A stretch of DNA of 64,000 nt from Sporofaciens musculi (GCF_009830285.1 NZ_WUQX01000001.1:3472501-3536500), one strand, 5' to 3'; shown: positions 27,239 to 37,127, numbered from the stretch's first letter. Made by a program: numbers and translations. Notes: generated by a model from the sequence alone, not told the origin.

Positions 27239-28186
27239 TTATCTTTCCTGCCCCCGCTGCCTTTGCAGATGGCGGTTGTAAAACTCCAACGCCTTTACGA
27301 CAAAATCCGTTTCCTGCCCTCTGGGGATGGATTTCGGTATGAGCTTGGTTATCCGCTCGTCCTTAAAGGCGGGCTTCTCTTTCTGGTTCGGCTTTTCCTC
27401 CTGCATGATGCTCTGGATAACCTCATCCGTGAGTTTTCCCTCCTGCATGAACTTTTTCATCTTGATAGCCTGTGCAAGAGAGGGCGTGGCATCATTGTAG
27501 CCCATTGCTTCAAGCAGGGTGTATTGCTGTTCCTCGGACAGATAGGAGATTTCCACCGCAGGGCGGAAAGCAATCTGGCGTTCATCAACCATTTGCAGGA
27601 TTTCGGGTACAAGCTCGGTCAGACGGATATAGCGGAAAATCTGATTTTTACTTTCCCCGACTTTCTCAGCAAGTTCATCACTTGAAGTAGCAAATCCAAA
27701 ATTATTACCCACTGGGGAATAATTATCTTTTGTGGGTCTGCCTGCCTGTCGCTTCATAGCTTCAAGCCGCATCTTATACGCAAAGGCTTTCTCACTCGGC
27801 AAGATAGTAGTCCTTTGGAGATTGCTCTCAACCATGACAATAATCGCTTCGTCACGGGTCAGCTCCTTGACCTCGCATTTGAGCGTTTCAAGCCCTGCAA
27901 GCTCGCAAGCCTTTTTCCTCCTGTGACCGCTGATAAGCTCATACCGCCCGTCCTCCTTTTGGCGGACTGTGGCAGGGGTCATTACGCCGCTCCGCCTTAC
28001 GCTGTCCACAAGCTGCTCCATGTCCTCGTCCATTAAGACCTTGAACGGGTGGTCTGGGAACTCGTCAATCTCCGCAATCGGAATTTCCCTTATCCTGCTT
28101 AGATTCGCTTCCGCACGGCTCTCGTCCGTTTCAAAGAGGTCATCGTATGCGGTCAGCTCGATTTTGCTTTCTCTGTTTCTCGCCAA
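27239..28186 (-). CDS. ParB/RepB/Spo0J-family partition protein (second copy)
   Basis: A 315-residue ParB protein. It has the ParB/Srx domain with GHRRKKACELAGLE, a helix-turn-helix (TSSDELAEKVGESKNQIFRYIRL) and a basic C-terminus. It overlaps the 3' end of parA by 47 bases in another frame, so parA-parB form an operon. Several segments are shared with the ParB at 2179-3033 (ILPSEKAFAYKM, EAMKRQ, ILQMVDE), showing common descent after separate histories. Confidence 0.93.
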   Translation of the reverse strand: MARNRESKIELTAYDDLFETDESRAEANLSRIREIPIAEIDEFPDHPFKVLMDEDMEQLVDSVRRSGVMTPATVRQKEDGRYELISGHRRKKACELAGLETLKCEVKELTRDEAIIVMVESNLQRTTILPSEKAFAYKMRLEAMKRQAGRPTKDNYSPVGNNFGFATSSDELAEKVGESKNQIFRYIRLTELVPEILQMVDERQIAFRPAVEISYLSEEQQYTLLEAMGYNDATPSLAQAIKMKKFMQEGKLTDEVIQSIMQEEKPNQKEKPAFKDERITKLIPKSIPRGQETDFVVKALEFYNRHLQRQRGQER

Positions 28187-28967
28187 GCTCCGCCACCTCC
28201 TTTCCGAACTGCTCGTAAGCTACGGCTACCTTGCCGCCTTTGTGGTAGGCAAAAATGCTCTTTCCCTCTGCTGTGGCTTCCACGGCACGGATGGAGTGGG
28301 GTATCTGAGTGTCAAATACCTTGATTCTCTGCCCATAGGCACTCTTAACCGTTGCCGTAATTTCCTTAGAGATGTTCGTGCGTGGCATTACCATCGTCAT
28401 AAGGATGCCGTCAATCCGCAGGTGCGGGTTGATTTGCCGTTTGACTTTTGATACGGAGCGAAGCAACAGCTCTAAGCCTTTGGCGGAAAGATAATGGGGC
28501 TGTGTCGGGATAACCACGCTGTCAGCAGCCGCAAGCGCATTGATGGTCAGCATACCCAAGCTCGGCATACAATCCACGAGAACCGTGTCGTAATTCTTTT
28601 TTACTTCATTGATGCAGGTTTTCAGTACGCTTTCACGGCTTATGGCGTTAATCAGCCTTACTTCCAGCCCCGACAGCTCAATGTTGGACGGGAGCAGGTC
28701 AACGCCCTCGTCATGGTGCAGGATGCTTCTGGAAACATCGACGGGTTTGTCGTCAATAATGTCCTGCATGATAGTCGAGAGCGTATCGGGCAAGTCGTCT
28801 GGTCGGCTGTAACCGAGCGACATGGTTAAATTTGCCTGTGCATCGGCATCAATCAGCAGTACCTTTTTGCCCTGCTGTGCCAGAGCCACGCCCAGATTGA
28901 CCGCCGTGGTGGTCTTTCCAACACCGCCTTTCTGGTTGGTTAAAGCGATTACTTTGCAATTTGACAT
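28140..28967 (-). CDS. ParA/Soj-family ATPase
   Basis: A 275-residue Walker-type partition ATPase. The deviant Walker A is NQKGGVGKTTT at about residues 10-20, the Walker B-like strand is YDTVLVDCMPSLGML, and IPTQPHYLSAKGL follows. The start at 28967 (MSNCKVIALTNQ) follows AAGGAGGACGC and is preferred over the open frame to 29009. With parB it would stabilise the element when it is excised and circular. Typical of the right end of these elements. Confidence 0.95.
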   Translation of the reverse strand: MSNCKVIALTNQKGGVGKTTTAVNLGVALAQQGKKVLLIDADAQANLTMSLGYSRPDDLPDTLSTIMQDIIDDKPVDVSRSILHHDEGVDLLPSNIELSGLEVRLINAISRESVLKTCINEVKKNYDTVLVDCMPSLGMLTINALAAADSVVIPTQPHYLSAKGLELLLRSVSKVKRQINPHLRIDGILMTMVMPRTNISKEITATVKSAYGQRIKVFDTQIPHSIRAVEATAEGKSIFAYHKGGKVAVAYEQFGKEVAELGEKQRKQNRADRIR

Positions 28968-29036
28968 AGGGTGCGTCCTCCTTTCGCATAGATTTAGCCA
29001 CTTTGTCAAGGTGGCTATGTAAAGGATTTATGGCAA

Positions 29037-29085
29037 TAAAAAAAGCCGACTGGCTGTTTTATTTGCTAAACTACACCAATCGGCT
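29037..29085 (-). terminator. rho-independent terminator, leftward
   Basis: On the minus strand AGCCGATTGG and CCAGTCGGCT pair over 10 bp (one G-T), followed by TTTTTTATT. It would end transcription from the small genes at 29118-29640 ahead of parA. Confidence 0.7.
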
Positions 29086-29117
29086 ATGTAAAAGTCTATT
29101 CTGTTTTATTCTCTGCC

Positions 29118-29453
29118 TTATCTGCTCTTACATGATAAGGCTTTCATTATTCTCTCTGTATCCCATTTTTCTGGGAACAATACCGCCATAATATGAAACG
29201 CATCCATCAGTCCTGCAATATACGCATGAGTGCCGTACTCAAAATCCTGCTTTTCCCTGCAATCTATAAGACGTTGGCAAACTTCCCTTTGTTCCTCCGT
29301 CAAATCAAGCTGGTTAAAGGCATCCTCCGCATATCCCTCATCCTTACTGTCTTTTTGATAACTGGCGTCAGCCTGTAACAGTTTCAATACGGATTCGTCT
29401 TTTAATTTTTCTACTGCTATCTTCACCAGTTCTTTAAATTCCTTATCGCACAT
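29118..29453 (-). CDS. conserved small element protein, 111 residues
   Basis: An acidic, helical protein (MCDKEFKELVKIAVEKL), with DLTEEQREVCQRLIDCREKQ and a C-terminal YIAGLMDAFHIMAVLFPE segment. A GTG just upstream (29456) is an alternative start. It overlaps the upstream gene by 11 bases. I recognise it as a frequent neighbour of parA in such elements but know no function. Confidence 0.7.
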   Translation of the reverse strand: MCDKEFKELVKIAVEKLKDESVLKLLQADASYQKDSKDEGYAEDAFNQLDLTEEQREVCQRLIDCREKQDFEYGTHAYIAGLMDAFHIMAVLFPEKWDTERIMKALSCKSR

Positions 29454-29640
29454 CACTTCCCCCTGCCAGTTCTACTCTTAATTTTTTTATAGGTGCATGG
29501 ATAACCTTAAAAATAAGTTCGTCAACGCAGTCCGTATATCTGCCCTGCTGTATGAGCTGATTTTTCAGTTCCACAAGGCTATGCAGCAAAATACTTCGTT
29601 CCCCACTATCCACATACAAATGATTTTTCTTTTCTCTCAT
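29443..29640 (-). CDS. conserved small element protein, 65 residues
   Basis: Start taken at 29640 (MREKKNHLYVDSGERSILLH); the open frame reaches 29652. It contains LKNQLIQQGRYTDCVDELIFKV and a C-terminal PIKKLRV, a recurring small family in Clostridiales elements, always in tandem with the next gene. Function unknown. Confidence 0.7.
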   Translation of the reverse strand: MREKKNHLYVDSGERSILLHSLVELKNQLIQQGRYTDCVDELIFKVIHAPIKKLRVELAGGSDVR

Positions 29641-29712
29641 AATCAACACCAACCTTTTTTGATTTCATTATATAGACGAATGGCAGAATGTTCAAAGATG
29701 CAAATGAGCGAA

Positions 29713-29747
29713 AAAAATAAGCGTACCACTATTTCTAATGATACGCT
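29713..29747 (-). terminator. rlmD terminator
   Basis: On the minus strand AGCGTATCA and TGGTACGCT form a 9-bp stem with a 10-base loop, followed by TATTTTTTT, 7 bases after the rlmD stop. If the integration model is right, this terminator was supplied by the element. Confidence 0.8.
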
Positions 29748-29754
29748 CACGGTT

Positions 29755-31443
29755 TTAAATAACCTCAAAGTGTTTCAAAGCCTCCTTTATCGCTTCCGCT
29801 TTCTCCGCCGTCGGATGCTTCCTCGGCTGTTTCAATTCCTCTACCGCATTAGGGGCATCATACATCGGCAATCCTAACTCCCTTTTTACCTCTGCGATAT
29901 ATGCGGTATGTACTTTGAAGCCATACTTCGCTTCTATGTATTCCTTAATCATCTTATATGTAACTCGCTCTTTCGGCTTGTATGCTGCGGCTCTCTTGGC
30001 GATATTATCAAGCGGTACTTTACCCTCACCCTCGCCAAACTCCACTTTTACGTTGATTACGCTATCAGGTTTTTTGTGGGAAAGCATTACAACCGTCTCC
30101 ACATGATAAGTCCCCGGAAACAAATCAACCCCCCTAATCCTCTCAACCCGATACCCTCTCCCTTCAAGCATCTCCAAATCCCTAACCAAGCTAGTCGGCT
30201 TACAAGCAATATAAACCATCCTCTCCACCCCAAAATCCGTAATCTTCCGAAGGGCCTTCGGATTCACCCCATCTCTAGGCGGGTCAAGCACAATCAAATC
30301 CGGTGTCTCCCCCAATTCGTCAATCACCTTCAGCACATCCCCTGCCCAGAACGAACAATTAGAAAGCCTGTTCCCTTCAGCGTTCTCCTTCGCCGCCCTG
30401 ACAGCCTCCTTTACAATCTCCACCCCCGTCACCTTGCCGGCAACCGGTGCAAGAATCTGCGCAATGGTCCCCGTCCCACTGTACAAATCAAAAATCACCT
30501 TGTCCTTCGTCTCCCCAATATACTCTCGAACCGTCTCATACAATACCTCTGCCCCAAGAGAATTGGTCTGGAAGAAAGAAAAAGGCGTAATCTTAAACGT
30601 AAGCCCCAACAACTCCTCATAAAAATAATCCTGCCCATAGAGAACCTCTGTCCCCTCGTCCTGAACCACATCAGCCACGCTGTCATTCCTGGTGTGCAGG
30701 ATTCCCACAATCCTTCCTCCAAGTGAAAGGGAAAGCAGCCGACTCGTCCACTCCTTCCCCCCAAAATCTTTGTCAAAATCAAACTGCCCTGTCGTCACAA
30801 GATCAATAAGAATCTCACCCGTCTTTGCTGCCTTCCTCACCAGCAAATGGCGGAAAAATCCCACATGGCGCATCCGATGATAGTAGGGAAGCCCACTCTC
30901 CCTGGCATATTCTAATGTGCAGGCAAGCACCCGTCGGAAATCCTCGTCCACAATCTGACATTTTGGTACATTGACGATATCATGGAAGCTTCCCCGCTTG
31001 TGCATCCCCAATGCCAGCGGTCCGTCTTTATACTCGTCTCCAAAGGAAAATTCCATCTTATTGCGGTATTCCTGCTTCAAAGGACTGGGTCTAACACCCT
31101 CCCAGACATAATCGCCAGTCACCGCCCCATCCATCATCTCCTTAAGCTGAGCCTCCTTCAACTTCAACTGCTCATCATAGGGAAGAGTCTGATATGTACA
31201 TCCCCCGCACTGTCCGAAATGGGGGCATGGAGACTCAATCTCCATATCCGACGGGCAAATCACCTCCAATATACGACCCAAAGCCTTCCCCTTACGAACC
31301 TTATTGACAGAGAATTTCACCCTTTGACCTGCAATCCCGTTCTTTACAGTGACCACTCTCTCCTCCTCAGGAAGAAGAATCTTCCCATGATTCGGAAACT
31401 CCACCCTGTCAATTACACCTTCATACACTTGACCCTTTTTCAT
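29755..31443 (-). CDS. rlmD: 23S rRNA (uracil-1939-C5)-methyltransferase RlmD/RumA with element-derived C-terminus
   Basis: A 562-residue SAM-dependent enzyme that makes m5U in 23S rRNA. It has an N-terminal TRAM domain, iron-sulfur cysteines (CPHFGQCGGC near residue 73), FFQTN, DLYSGTGTIAQ (SAM site), VLDPPRDG and a catalytic-cysteine strand YIACKPTSLVRD. Normal RlmD ends near HVETVVML (about residue 455). Here about 100 further residues follow (from KKPDSVINVKVEFGEGEGK) with a different base composition. Such extensions are known where conjugative elements insert at the 3' end of this gene. The chromosomal part therefore lies right of about 30,100. Confidence 0.93.
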   Translation of the reverse strand: MKKGQVYEGVIDRVEFPNHGKILLPEEERVVTVKNGIAGQRVKFSVNKVRKGKALGRILEVICPSDMEIESPCPHFGQCGGCTYQTLPYDEQLKLKEAQLKEMMDGAVTGDYVWEGVRPSPLKQEYRNKMEFSFGDEYKDGPLALGMHKRGSFHDIVNVPKCQIVDEDFRRVLACTLEYARESGLPYYHRMRHVGFFRHLLVRKAAKTGEILIDLVTTGQFDFDKDFGGKEWTSRLLSLSLGGRIVGILHTRNDSVADVVQDEGTEVLYGQDYFYEELLGLTFKITPFSFFQTNSLGAEVLYETVREYIGETKDKVIFDLYSGTGTIAQILAPVAGKVTGVEIVKEAVRAAKENAEGNRLSNCSFWAGDVLKVIDELGETPDLIVLDPPRDGVNPKALRKITDFGVERMVYIACKPTSLVRDLEMLEGRGYRVERIRGVDLFPGTYHVETVVMLSHKKPDSVINVKVEFGEGEGKVPLDNIAKRAAAYKPKERVTYKMIKEYIEAKYGFKVHTAYIAEVKRELGLPMYDAPNAVEELKQPRKHPTAEKAEAIKEALKHFEVI

Positions 31444-31484
31444 AATCCCCCGCTCCTCTTTCCAAATTTACTAATAATAATTTA

Positions 31485-32420
31485 TCAGAATCCCTTCTTA
31501 TATTTTGCCTTTAAAACCGTCCCCTCCTGCTCCACTTCAATCCGGTCAATACTCTTAACATACTGATTGAACTGTGCATACCCATAATCACTGATTTTAA
31601 AATCTGCATACTCCTCATACACCTTATTCCCAAGGGTGCTAAGCTCAATGCCGTTCCGTCCAGCCTTCTTCACCAGATAAACCACATACCGGTCAATATC
31701 CTCCTTCATGCCCCAGTCCTCTTTTAGCGCCACTGACACCAGGTTCCCATGCTTAATCAACTGAATACGAGAGAATTCCTCCAAAAACTTCGACAGCATA
31801 TTATACCCATAGCTTCGGACGTCAAAATCCGGATACAAGCTTACAAGGCGGCTCCCCACTTCGCCAAGTCCAGTCACTTTATTGTCATCCTGATTCTCAA
31901 TAATCATTTTAATAATGGCATCCTCAATCTTCTCCTTGCTCAGACTGTCATGAGGCTCCTCTGCCTTCGTACTCCCTGGCTCCTGCTCTGACAAAAGATT
32001 TTCCAATATGGTAAACTTATCACAGGCCTTACGGAAGGGCTCCGGCGTCTTATTCTCTCCCATGCCGATTACCATTTTCGCGCTCTCCCGAATCCGCGTC
32101 ACCAGACGGGTAAAATCACTGTCGCTGGACACGATACAGAACCCGTCCACATCATTGGTATATAAAATATCCATGGCGTCAATAATCATTGCCGAATCCG
32201 TGGCATTTTTCCCCTGGGTATAGCTGAACTGCTGAATCGGCATAATAGAATTAGTCAAAAGCTCGTCCTTCCAGCTTGAGTGCTGGGTATTCGTCCAATC
32301 CCCATAAATTCTTTTATAAGTAATTACTCCATATTTTGATAATTCCGTAAGTATCGGTTTAATATATTTTGCAGATACATTATCAGCGTCAATCAATAAT
32401 GCATAACATTGTTCATCCAT
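31485..32420 (-). CDS. NYN-domain protein with OST-HTH/LOTUS repeats
   Basis: A 311-residue protein with an N-terminal NYN (LabA/DUF88) PIN-like nuclease domain: ALLIDADNVS at residues 7-16, TDSAMIIDAMDILY and a VSSDSDFTRL motif with the conserved acidic residues. Two OST-HTH-like domains follow (about 165-235 and 240-310), the usual RNA-binding partners. It probably acts on RNA. It is core chromosome, 41 bases upstream of rlmD, perhaps cotranscribed. Confidence 0.9.
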   Translation of the reverse strand: MDEQCYALLIDADNVSAKYIKPILTELSKYGVITYKRIYGDWTNTQHSSWKDELLTNSIMPIQQFSYTQGKNATDSAMIIDAMDILYTNDVDGFCIVSSDSDFTRLVTRIRESAKMVIGMGENKTPEPFRKACDKFTILENLLSEQEPGSTKAEEPHDSLSKEKIEDAIIKMIIENQDDNKVTGLGEVGSRLVSLYPDFDVRSYGYNMLSKFLEEFSRIQLIKHGNLVSVALKEDWGMKEDIDRYVVYLVKKAGRNGIELSTLGNKVYEEYADFKISDYGYAQFNQYVKSIDRIEVEQEGTVLKAKYKKGF

Positions 32421-32631
32421 CTCATTCTCCTTTCAATATCCTAAAAACACAGTCTTGCCTTGCCAAATAAACCCTCATAAAATTCTGTCTAAAAACTAGT
32501 CCCCAACACAATGCTTCCAGACAGCAGCCCCAATTATGAACCCTCACGAAAAAAGCAGGCAAGATGCCCTTTTCTTCATCTGATAGGCCTCCAACCTGCT
32601 TCCTCTATCGTACATCCTACGACATATTCTC

Positions 32632-32874
32632 TTATACCTGATCATCTTCATTGAAGAAATCATCATCAAAATCATCCTCAAAATCTTCTTCAAAGTCTTC
32701 GAGATAATCGGGTGTAAAAAAACAATATACCGCATAAGCGATTGCCGCAATACCTGCAACTGCGCCCATGATTGCAAGAACCCACAAAAGTGTCTTGCTG
32801 TTCTTGTCTTCTTCCTTCTTATTCATCAGCTCACTCAATCTTGATGCTGCAATCAGTTCTTCGACTTTATTCAT
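32632..32874 (-). CDS. small membrane protein with acidic tail
   Basis: An 80-residue protein. A charged N-terminus (MNKVEELIAASRLSELMNKKEE) is followed by one membrane helix (about 29-52, LLWVLAIMGAVAGIAAIAYA) and a strongly acidic Asp/Glu/Phe tail. GGAAAGGATGTGGGAGC precedes the start. It resembles an unnamed membrane family common in Lachnospiraceae. Function unknown. Confidence 0.75.
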   Translation of the reverse strand: MNKVEELIAASRLSELMNKKEEDKNSKTLLWVLAIMGAVAGIAAIAYAVYCFFTPDYLEDFEEDFEDDFDDDFFNEDDQV

Positions 32875-32985
32875 GCTCCCACATCCTTTCCATATGCTTT
32901 TCCCAGCAATTCAAATATTATAAATATTATAACACTATATTTTTAAGATTACTACACATTTCTGGAAATCTTTTAAAAAGTTACA

Positions 32986-35214
32986 CTATATCTTCTGAAG
33001 TTTTGCAAATGATGCGAACATCTTCTTAATTCCCCGCTCATCAAAATCCACTGTCACCTCATAATCCCGTCCGCCTTCCACAATGGCTTTCACGGTTCCT
33101 TCCCCGAATTTCCCGTGAAGCACCCTGTCGCCTGCCTCATAGGCAAGCTTCCCGCCTAAAGGCGTCCCAAACTGTTTTGCAGGTTTTTGCGCTGCATACA
33201 GCTTCGTCTGAAATGCCTGCTTTGCCTGTTTATAAACATTCTTAACCGGCGCCTCCACAAGCTTTTCCACCTTCACCCCTGTAGATACCAACTCCACAGG
33301 AACCTCATTCACAAAACGGGACATCCTGTTATACTGAGTCTCCCCCCGAATCATACGGCGTCTCGCACAGGTCAGGGTCAGGTTCTTACGAGCCCTCGTA
33401 ATCCCAACGTAACAAAGCCGCCTCTCCTCCTCCAAATCTCCCGGATCCTCGGAGGTAATCGTCATATAACTGGGGAATATCCCATCCTCCAATCCTACCA
33501 GATACACATGAGGGAATTCCAGCCCCTTAGCACTATGTAATGTCATGAGAACGACATAATCCTTGCTCTCGTCCATGCTGTCAATATCCGCCACCAGGGC
33601 AACCTCCGCCAGAAAACCACTTAAAGTCACAGGCTCATCCATTTCCTCGCAAGTCTCCTCGTAGGCGACAATCTTACTGATTAATTCGTCAATGTTCTCA
33701 ATCCTTGCCTCTGCTTCTTCGTCTCCCTCAGCCTTCAGGCTCTCCACATATCCTGTCTCCTCGATGATCTCCTCCATCAGCTTGGACACAGACATGTCCT
33801 TTGCATCTGTCTTAAAATGCTCGATTAAGGCCACAAACGATTCAAGCTTGGACGCGCCTCTACCAATATCTGGAATCAACTCCACCGCCTTAAGGGCATC
33901 ATAGAAGCCAATCTCCCGCTTTGCGGCATATTCCTGGACACGGTTGATACTGGTCAGACCAATCCCCCGCTTCGGCACATTTACAATCCGGCGCACAGCC
34001 AGGTCATCCTGCCCATTATCCACCGTTTTCAAATAACACAGCAAATCCTTAATTTCACGCCTTCCATAGAAGTTAATGCCTCCGACAATCTTATACGGAA
34101 TATTCTCAGTTACAAACTTTTCCTCAAACATACGGGACTGTGCATTGGTTCGGTACAGAATCGCATGATCCTGATAAGTGCGCTCCCCATGGGCTACATT
34201 TTTTTTGATATCATTCACAATATACTCTGCCTCGTCATATCCGGTATCAAACTGACGAAACGCCAGCTTCTCCCCCTCTCCGTTATCCGTCCAAAGAGTC
34301 TTGTCCTTTCTTCCCACATTATGACGAATTACTGCATTAGCCGCATTTAAAATATGCCCTGTAGAACGGTAATTCTGCTCAAGCTTAATAGTCCTGGCAT
34401 CCTCGAAAACCTGTTCAAAATCCAAAATATTCTTAATATTTGCCCCACGGAACTTGTAAATGGACTGGTCGTCATCCCCCACTACACAGAGATTCCGGTA
34501 CTTCGACGCCAGAAGCCGCACCAACTCAAACTGTACGGTATTCGTATCCTGATACTCGTCCACCATAATATAGCGAAAACGGTCCTGATAATATTCCAGA
34601 ACCTCTTTCTGTGTCTGGAACAACTGTACGGTCTTCACAAGCAAATCATCGAAATCCAACGCATTATTGGCCCGAAGCTGCTTCTCATACTCCTCATACA
34701 CCTCACCAATCTTCTGCCTGCCGAAATCCCCCTCTGCCCTGCGCCGAAACTCTTGTGGCGTCAGCAGCTCCTCTTTTGCGTGTGATACCGCGGCCATCAG
34801 AGCTCGCTCCTTGTAAACCTTGGTATCAATCTTCAACAGCTTACACACATCCTTCATCAAGGTTTTCTGGTCATCCGTATCATAGATGGTAAAGTTTGTA
34901 TCATAACCAAGCAAGCCGATATGTCTGCGCAGAATCCGGACACACATAGAATGGAAGGTGCTGACCCAGACACTCTCCGCTCCGAATTCCACCAGCTTAT
35001 CCACACGCTCCCGCATTTCACCCGCCGCTTTGTTGGTAAATGTAATCGCAAGGATATTCCACGGATTAACTCCCTTTTCTTCGATTAAATAGGCAATCCT
35101 GTGAGTCAGCACCCTCGTCTTTCCTGAACCTGCCCCTGCAAGCACCAAAAGCGGTCCTTCTGTATGAAGCACCGCCCTTTTCTGTTGTTCATTTAACGTA
35201 TCGTATATACCCAA
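32986..35214 (-). CDS. pcrA: ATP-dependent DNA helicase PcrA (UvrD/Rep family)
   Basis: An SF1A 3'-5' helicase for repair and replication restart. It has the Q-motif LNEQQKRAV, Walker A AGAGSGKTR, VDEYQDTN (motif II), DDDQSIYKFRGA (III), LEQNYRST (IV), LMTLHSAKGLEFPHV (V) and VGITRARKNL (VI). The C-terminus has the PcrA-type VLHGKFGEGTV Tudor-like motif. The TTG at 35214 (GIYDTLNEQQ) is preferred because relatives start with xIYDTLN and a GGGAGG lies upstream; an ATG at 35256 would add 14 residues. Confidence 0.95.
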   Translation of the reverse strand: MGIYDTLNEQQKRAVLHTEGPLLVLAGAGSGKTRVLTHRIAYLIEEKGVNPWNILAITFTNKAAGEMRERVDKLVEFGAESVWVSTFHSMCVRILRRHIGLLGYDTNFTIYDTDDQKTLMKDVCKLLKIDTKVYKERALMAAVSHAKEELLTPQEFRRRAEGDFGRQKIGEVYEEYEKQLRANNALDFDDLLVKTVQLFQTQKEVLEYYQDRFRYIMVDEYQDTNTVQFELVRLLASKYRNLCVVGDDDQSIYKFRGANIKNILDFEQVFEDARTIKLEQNYRSTGHILNAANAVIRHNVGRKDKTLWTDNGEGEKLAFRQFDTGYDEAEYIVNDIKKNVAHGERTYQDHAILYRTNAQSRMFEEKFVTENIPYKIVGGINFYGRREIKDLLCYLKTVDNGQDDLAVRRIVNVPKRGIGLTSINRVQEYAAKREIGFYDALKAVELIPDIGRGASKLESFVALIEHFKTDAKDMSVSKLMEEIIEETGYVESLKAEGDEEAEARIENIDELISKIVAYEETCEEMDEPVTLSGFLAEVALVADIDSMDESKDYVVLMTLHSAKGLEFPHVYLVGLEDGIFPSYMTITSEDPGDLEEERRLCYVGITRARKNLTLTCARRRMIRGETQYNRMSRFVNEVPVELVSTGVKVEKLVEAPVKNVYKQAKQAFQTKLYAAQKPAKQFGTPLGGKLAYEAGDRVLHGKFGEGTVKAIVEGGRDYEVTVDFDERGIKKMFASFAKLQKI

Positions 35215-35317
35215 TCCTCTTGTGTCCTCCCTCATCTGCATTGTTAAGCTCTGCATTTTACAAAAGTAACTGGATATATTATAGTGTTTTCCTGTGAAAA
35301 CTGCAACAATATTTCAC

Positions 35318-35362
35318 ATATTTGTTGCCGCTTACGCCTGAGTGGGAAGCAACAGCAAATAT
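35318..35362 (-). terminator. strong stem-loop after ribH
   Basis: Arms ATATTTGTTGCCGCTT (35318-35333) and AAGCAACAGCAAATAT (35347-35362) pair over 16 bp with one mismatch and two G-T pairs. It overlaps the ribH end region and precedes pcrA. There is no T tract, so it may be an RNA-stabilising 3' end rather than a strict terminator. Confidence 0.5.
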
Positions 35363-35364
35363 AC

Positions 35365-35844
35365 TTACATCTGGCTCATCAGGTTCACCATCTCAATCGC
35401 TGACAGGGCGCAATCATAGCCCTTGTTGCCCGCTTTACTGCCTGCGCGGGCGATTGCCTGCTCAATATTCTCCGTTGTCACTACTCCGAATATTACCGGT
35501 ACGCCCGTAGCAAGTCCCACCTGAGCCACACCTTTAGAAACCTCGTTGCACACATAATCATAATGGGAGGTATCCCCGCGAATCACAGCCCCCACACAGA
35601 CTACCGCATCATACTTGCCTGACTTCGCCATCTTAGAGGCCACCACCGGAATCTCGAAGGCGCCTGGCACCCATGCTGCCGTGATATTTTCCTCCTCCAC
35701 GCCATGGCGCACCAAACCGTCCACAGCGCCGCCCAGCAGTTTATTTACAATAATCTCGTTAAATCTGGACGCTACAATTCCCACCTTCATTCCCTCTGGT
35801 GCAACTACTTTTCCTTCCAATACCTGAATCTGTTTCATGTTCAT
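35365..35844 (-). CDS. ribH: 6,7-dimethyl-8-ribityllumazine synthase
   Basis: A 159-residue enzyme joining the ribityl-aminouracil and butanone phosphate. It has the SRFNE motif, [23 protein letters not shown] with the catalytic-region histidine, and [11 protein letters not shown]. Length and motifs are normal for the icosahedral lumazine synthase family. It is the last gene of the rib operon, 6 bases after ribBA. Confidence 0.97.
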   Translation of the reverse strand: MNMKQIQVLEGKVVAPEGMKVGIVASRFNEIIVNKLLGGAVDGLVRHGVEEENITAAWVPGAFEIPVVASKMAKSGKYDAVVCVGAVIRGDTSHYDYVCNEVSKGVAQVGLATGVPVIFGVVTTENIEQAIARAGSKAGNKGYDCALSAIEMVNLMSQM

Positions 35845-35850
35845 TTCCTC

Positions 35851-37068
35851 CTAAAATGTAATATTGTTAAATATATGTCCCATTTTTTCCTGCTTTGTCT
35901 TCATATAGTTGATGTCATACTTCTGAGGCTCAATCTCAATAGGCACACGCTCGCGAATCTCCAGCCCAAAATCACTTAACCCATAAACCTTATCCGGATT
36001 ATTGGTCAGCAGACGCAGAGATTTCACCCCAAGCTCAGACAAGATTTGGGCCCCCACCCAGTATTCCCGCAGATCCGGCGCAAACCCAAGGCTTATATTC
36101 GCCTCTACAGTGTCCATACCCTCCTCTTGAAGCTGGTAGGCCTTCAGCTTATTAATCAGCCCGATTCCGCGTCCCTCCTGGCGCATATACAGGACGATTC
36201 CACGTCCCTCCTCCTCAATCTGGCGCATTGCTTCCTTTAGCTGATTTCCGCAGTCACAGCGAAGGGAGCCGAACACATCTCCGGTCATACATTCTGAGTG
36301 TACCCGACAGAGAACATTTTCCCCGTCGCCAATCTCCCCCTTGACCAGCGCCAAATGATGCTCGCCGGTAATATCATTGACAAACCCATGAATCTGAAAA
36401 TGCCCGTACTGGGTGGGCATTTTTGCACACGCCTCCTCTATCACATGCTTTTCATGAATCCGGCAATAATCCTGTAAGTCTTTGATTGTAATGAATTTAA
36501 GGTCATAGGCTTTGGCAAGCTTCCACAGGTTCGGCGTACGCATCATGGTGCCGTCGTCCTCCATAATCTCACAGCAGACACCGCACTCCTTAAGCCCAGC
36601 CAGACGCATAAGGTCAACCGTGGCCTCTGTATGCCCATTGCGCATCAAAACCCCGCCTTCTCTTGCAATCAAAGGAAATACATGCCCTGGCTTCCTCATA
36701 TCCTCCGGCCTGGTAGTATCGTCCACGCATTTCATCATAGTATAAGAACGCTCTGCCGCCGAGATTCCAGTTGTGGTATCCACATGGTCAATGGACACAG
36801 TAAACGCCGTTCCGTGGTTATCCGTGTTCTCCGTCACCATGGGCGGCAGACCAAGCCGAGACGCCACCTTTTCACTCATTGGAGTGCATATAAGCCCCTT
36901 GGCATGAGTCGCCATAAAATTAATGTTCTCCTGGGTTGCAAACTGCGCTCCACATATCATATCCCCTTCATTTTCACGATCCGGATCATCCGTTACCAGA
37001 ATAATCTTCCCTGCCCTCAGTTCTTCCAGGGCCTCTTCCACCGTATTGTATTGATACTGCTGCTCCAT
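35851..37068 (-). CDS. ribBA: bifunctional DHBP synthase / GTP cyclohydrolase II
   Basis: A 405-residue fusion. The N-terminal half makes 3,4-dihydroxy-2-butanone 4-phosphate ([11 protein letters not shown] near residue 27, [11 protein letters not shown]). The C-terminal half is GTP cyclohydrolase II with zinc cysteines in [17 protein letters not shown] and [23 protein letters not shown] precedes the start. This one protein feeds both branches of riboflavin synthesis. Confidence 0.97.
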   Translation of the reverse strand: MEQQYQYNTVEEALEELRAGKIILVTDDPDRENEGDMICGAQFATQENINFMATHAKGLICTPMSEKVASRLGLPPMVTENTDNHGTAFTVSIDHVDTTTGISAAERSYTMMKCVDDTTRPEDMRKPGHVFPLIAREGGVLMRNGHTEATVDLMRLAGLKECGVCCEIMEDDGTMMRTPNLWKLAKAYDLKFITIKDLQDYCRIHEKHVIEEACAKMPTQYGHFQIHGFVNDITGEHHLALVKGEIGDGENVLCRVHSECMTGDVFGSLRCDCGNQLKEAMRQIEEEGRGIVLYMRQEGRGIGLINKLKAYQLQEEGMDTVEANISLGFAPDLREYWVGAQILSELGVKSLRLLTNNPDKVYGLSDFGLEIRERVPIEIEPQKYDINYMKTKQEKMGHIFNNITF

Positions 37069-37127
37069 ATCATATCCTCCTGTGCGTATGTATTTTTCCT
37101 CATCGTTCTTATGCTGCAGCCTTACTC

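Larger units (their letters stand above)
1..30110. mobile_element. integrated conjugative/mobilizable element (mosaic), left end outside window
   Basis: Everything from the serine recombinase at the left edge to the 3' part of rlmD is made of mobile-element genes: recombinase, MobV relaxase with oriT, RepA-like ATPase, two ParB and one ParA, TnpV-type proteins, a methylase-helicase, a SpaA-type adhesin and many small element proteins. No VirB4, VirD4/TcpA, VirB6 or NlpC/P60 gene is visible, so conjugation would need a helper unless those genes lie left of the window. The right boundary near 30,060-30,110 is inferred from a change in composition and the unusual C-terminal extension of RlmD. 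The left boundary is not in the window. Confidence 0.75.

Noticed and set aside
29908..30726. Plus-strand frame of 272 codons
   Set aside because: Antisense shadow of rlmD in C-rich sequence, giving Pro/Asn/His-rich translation.
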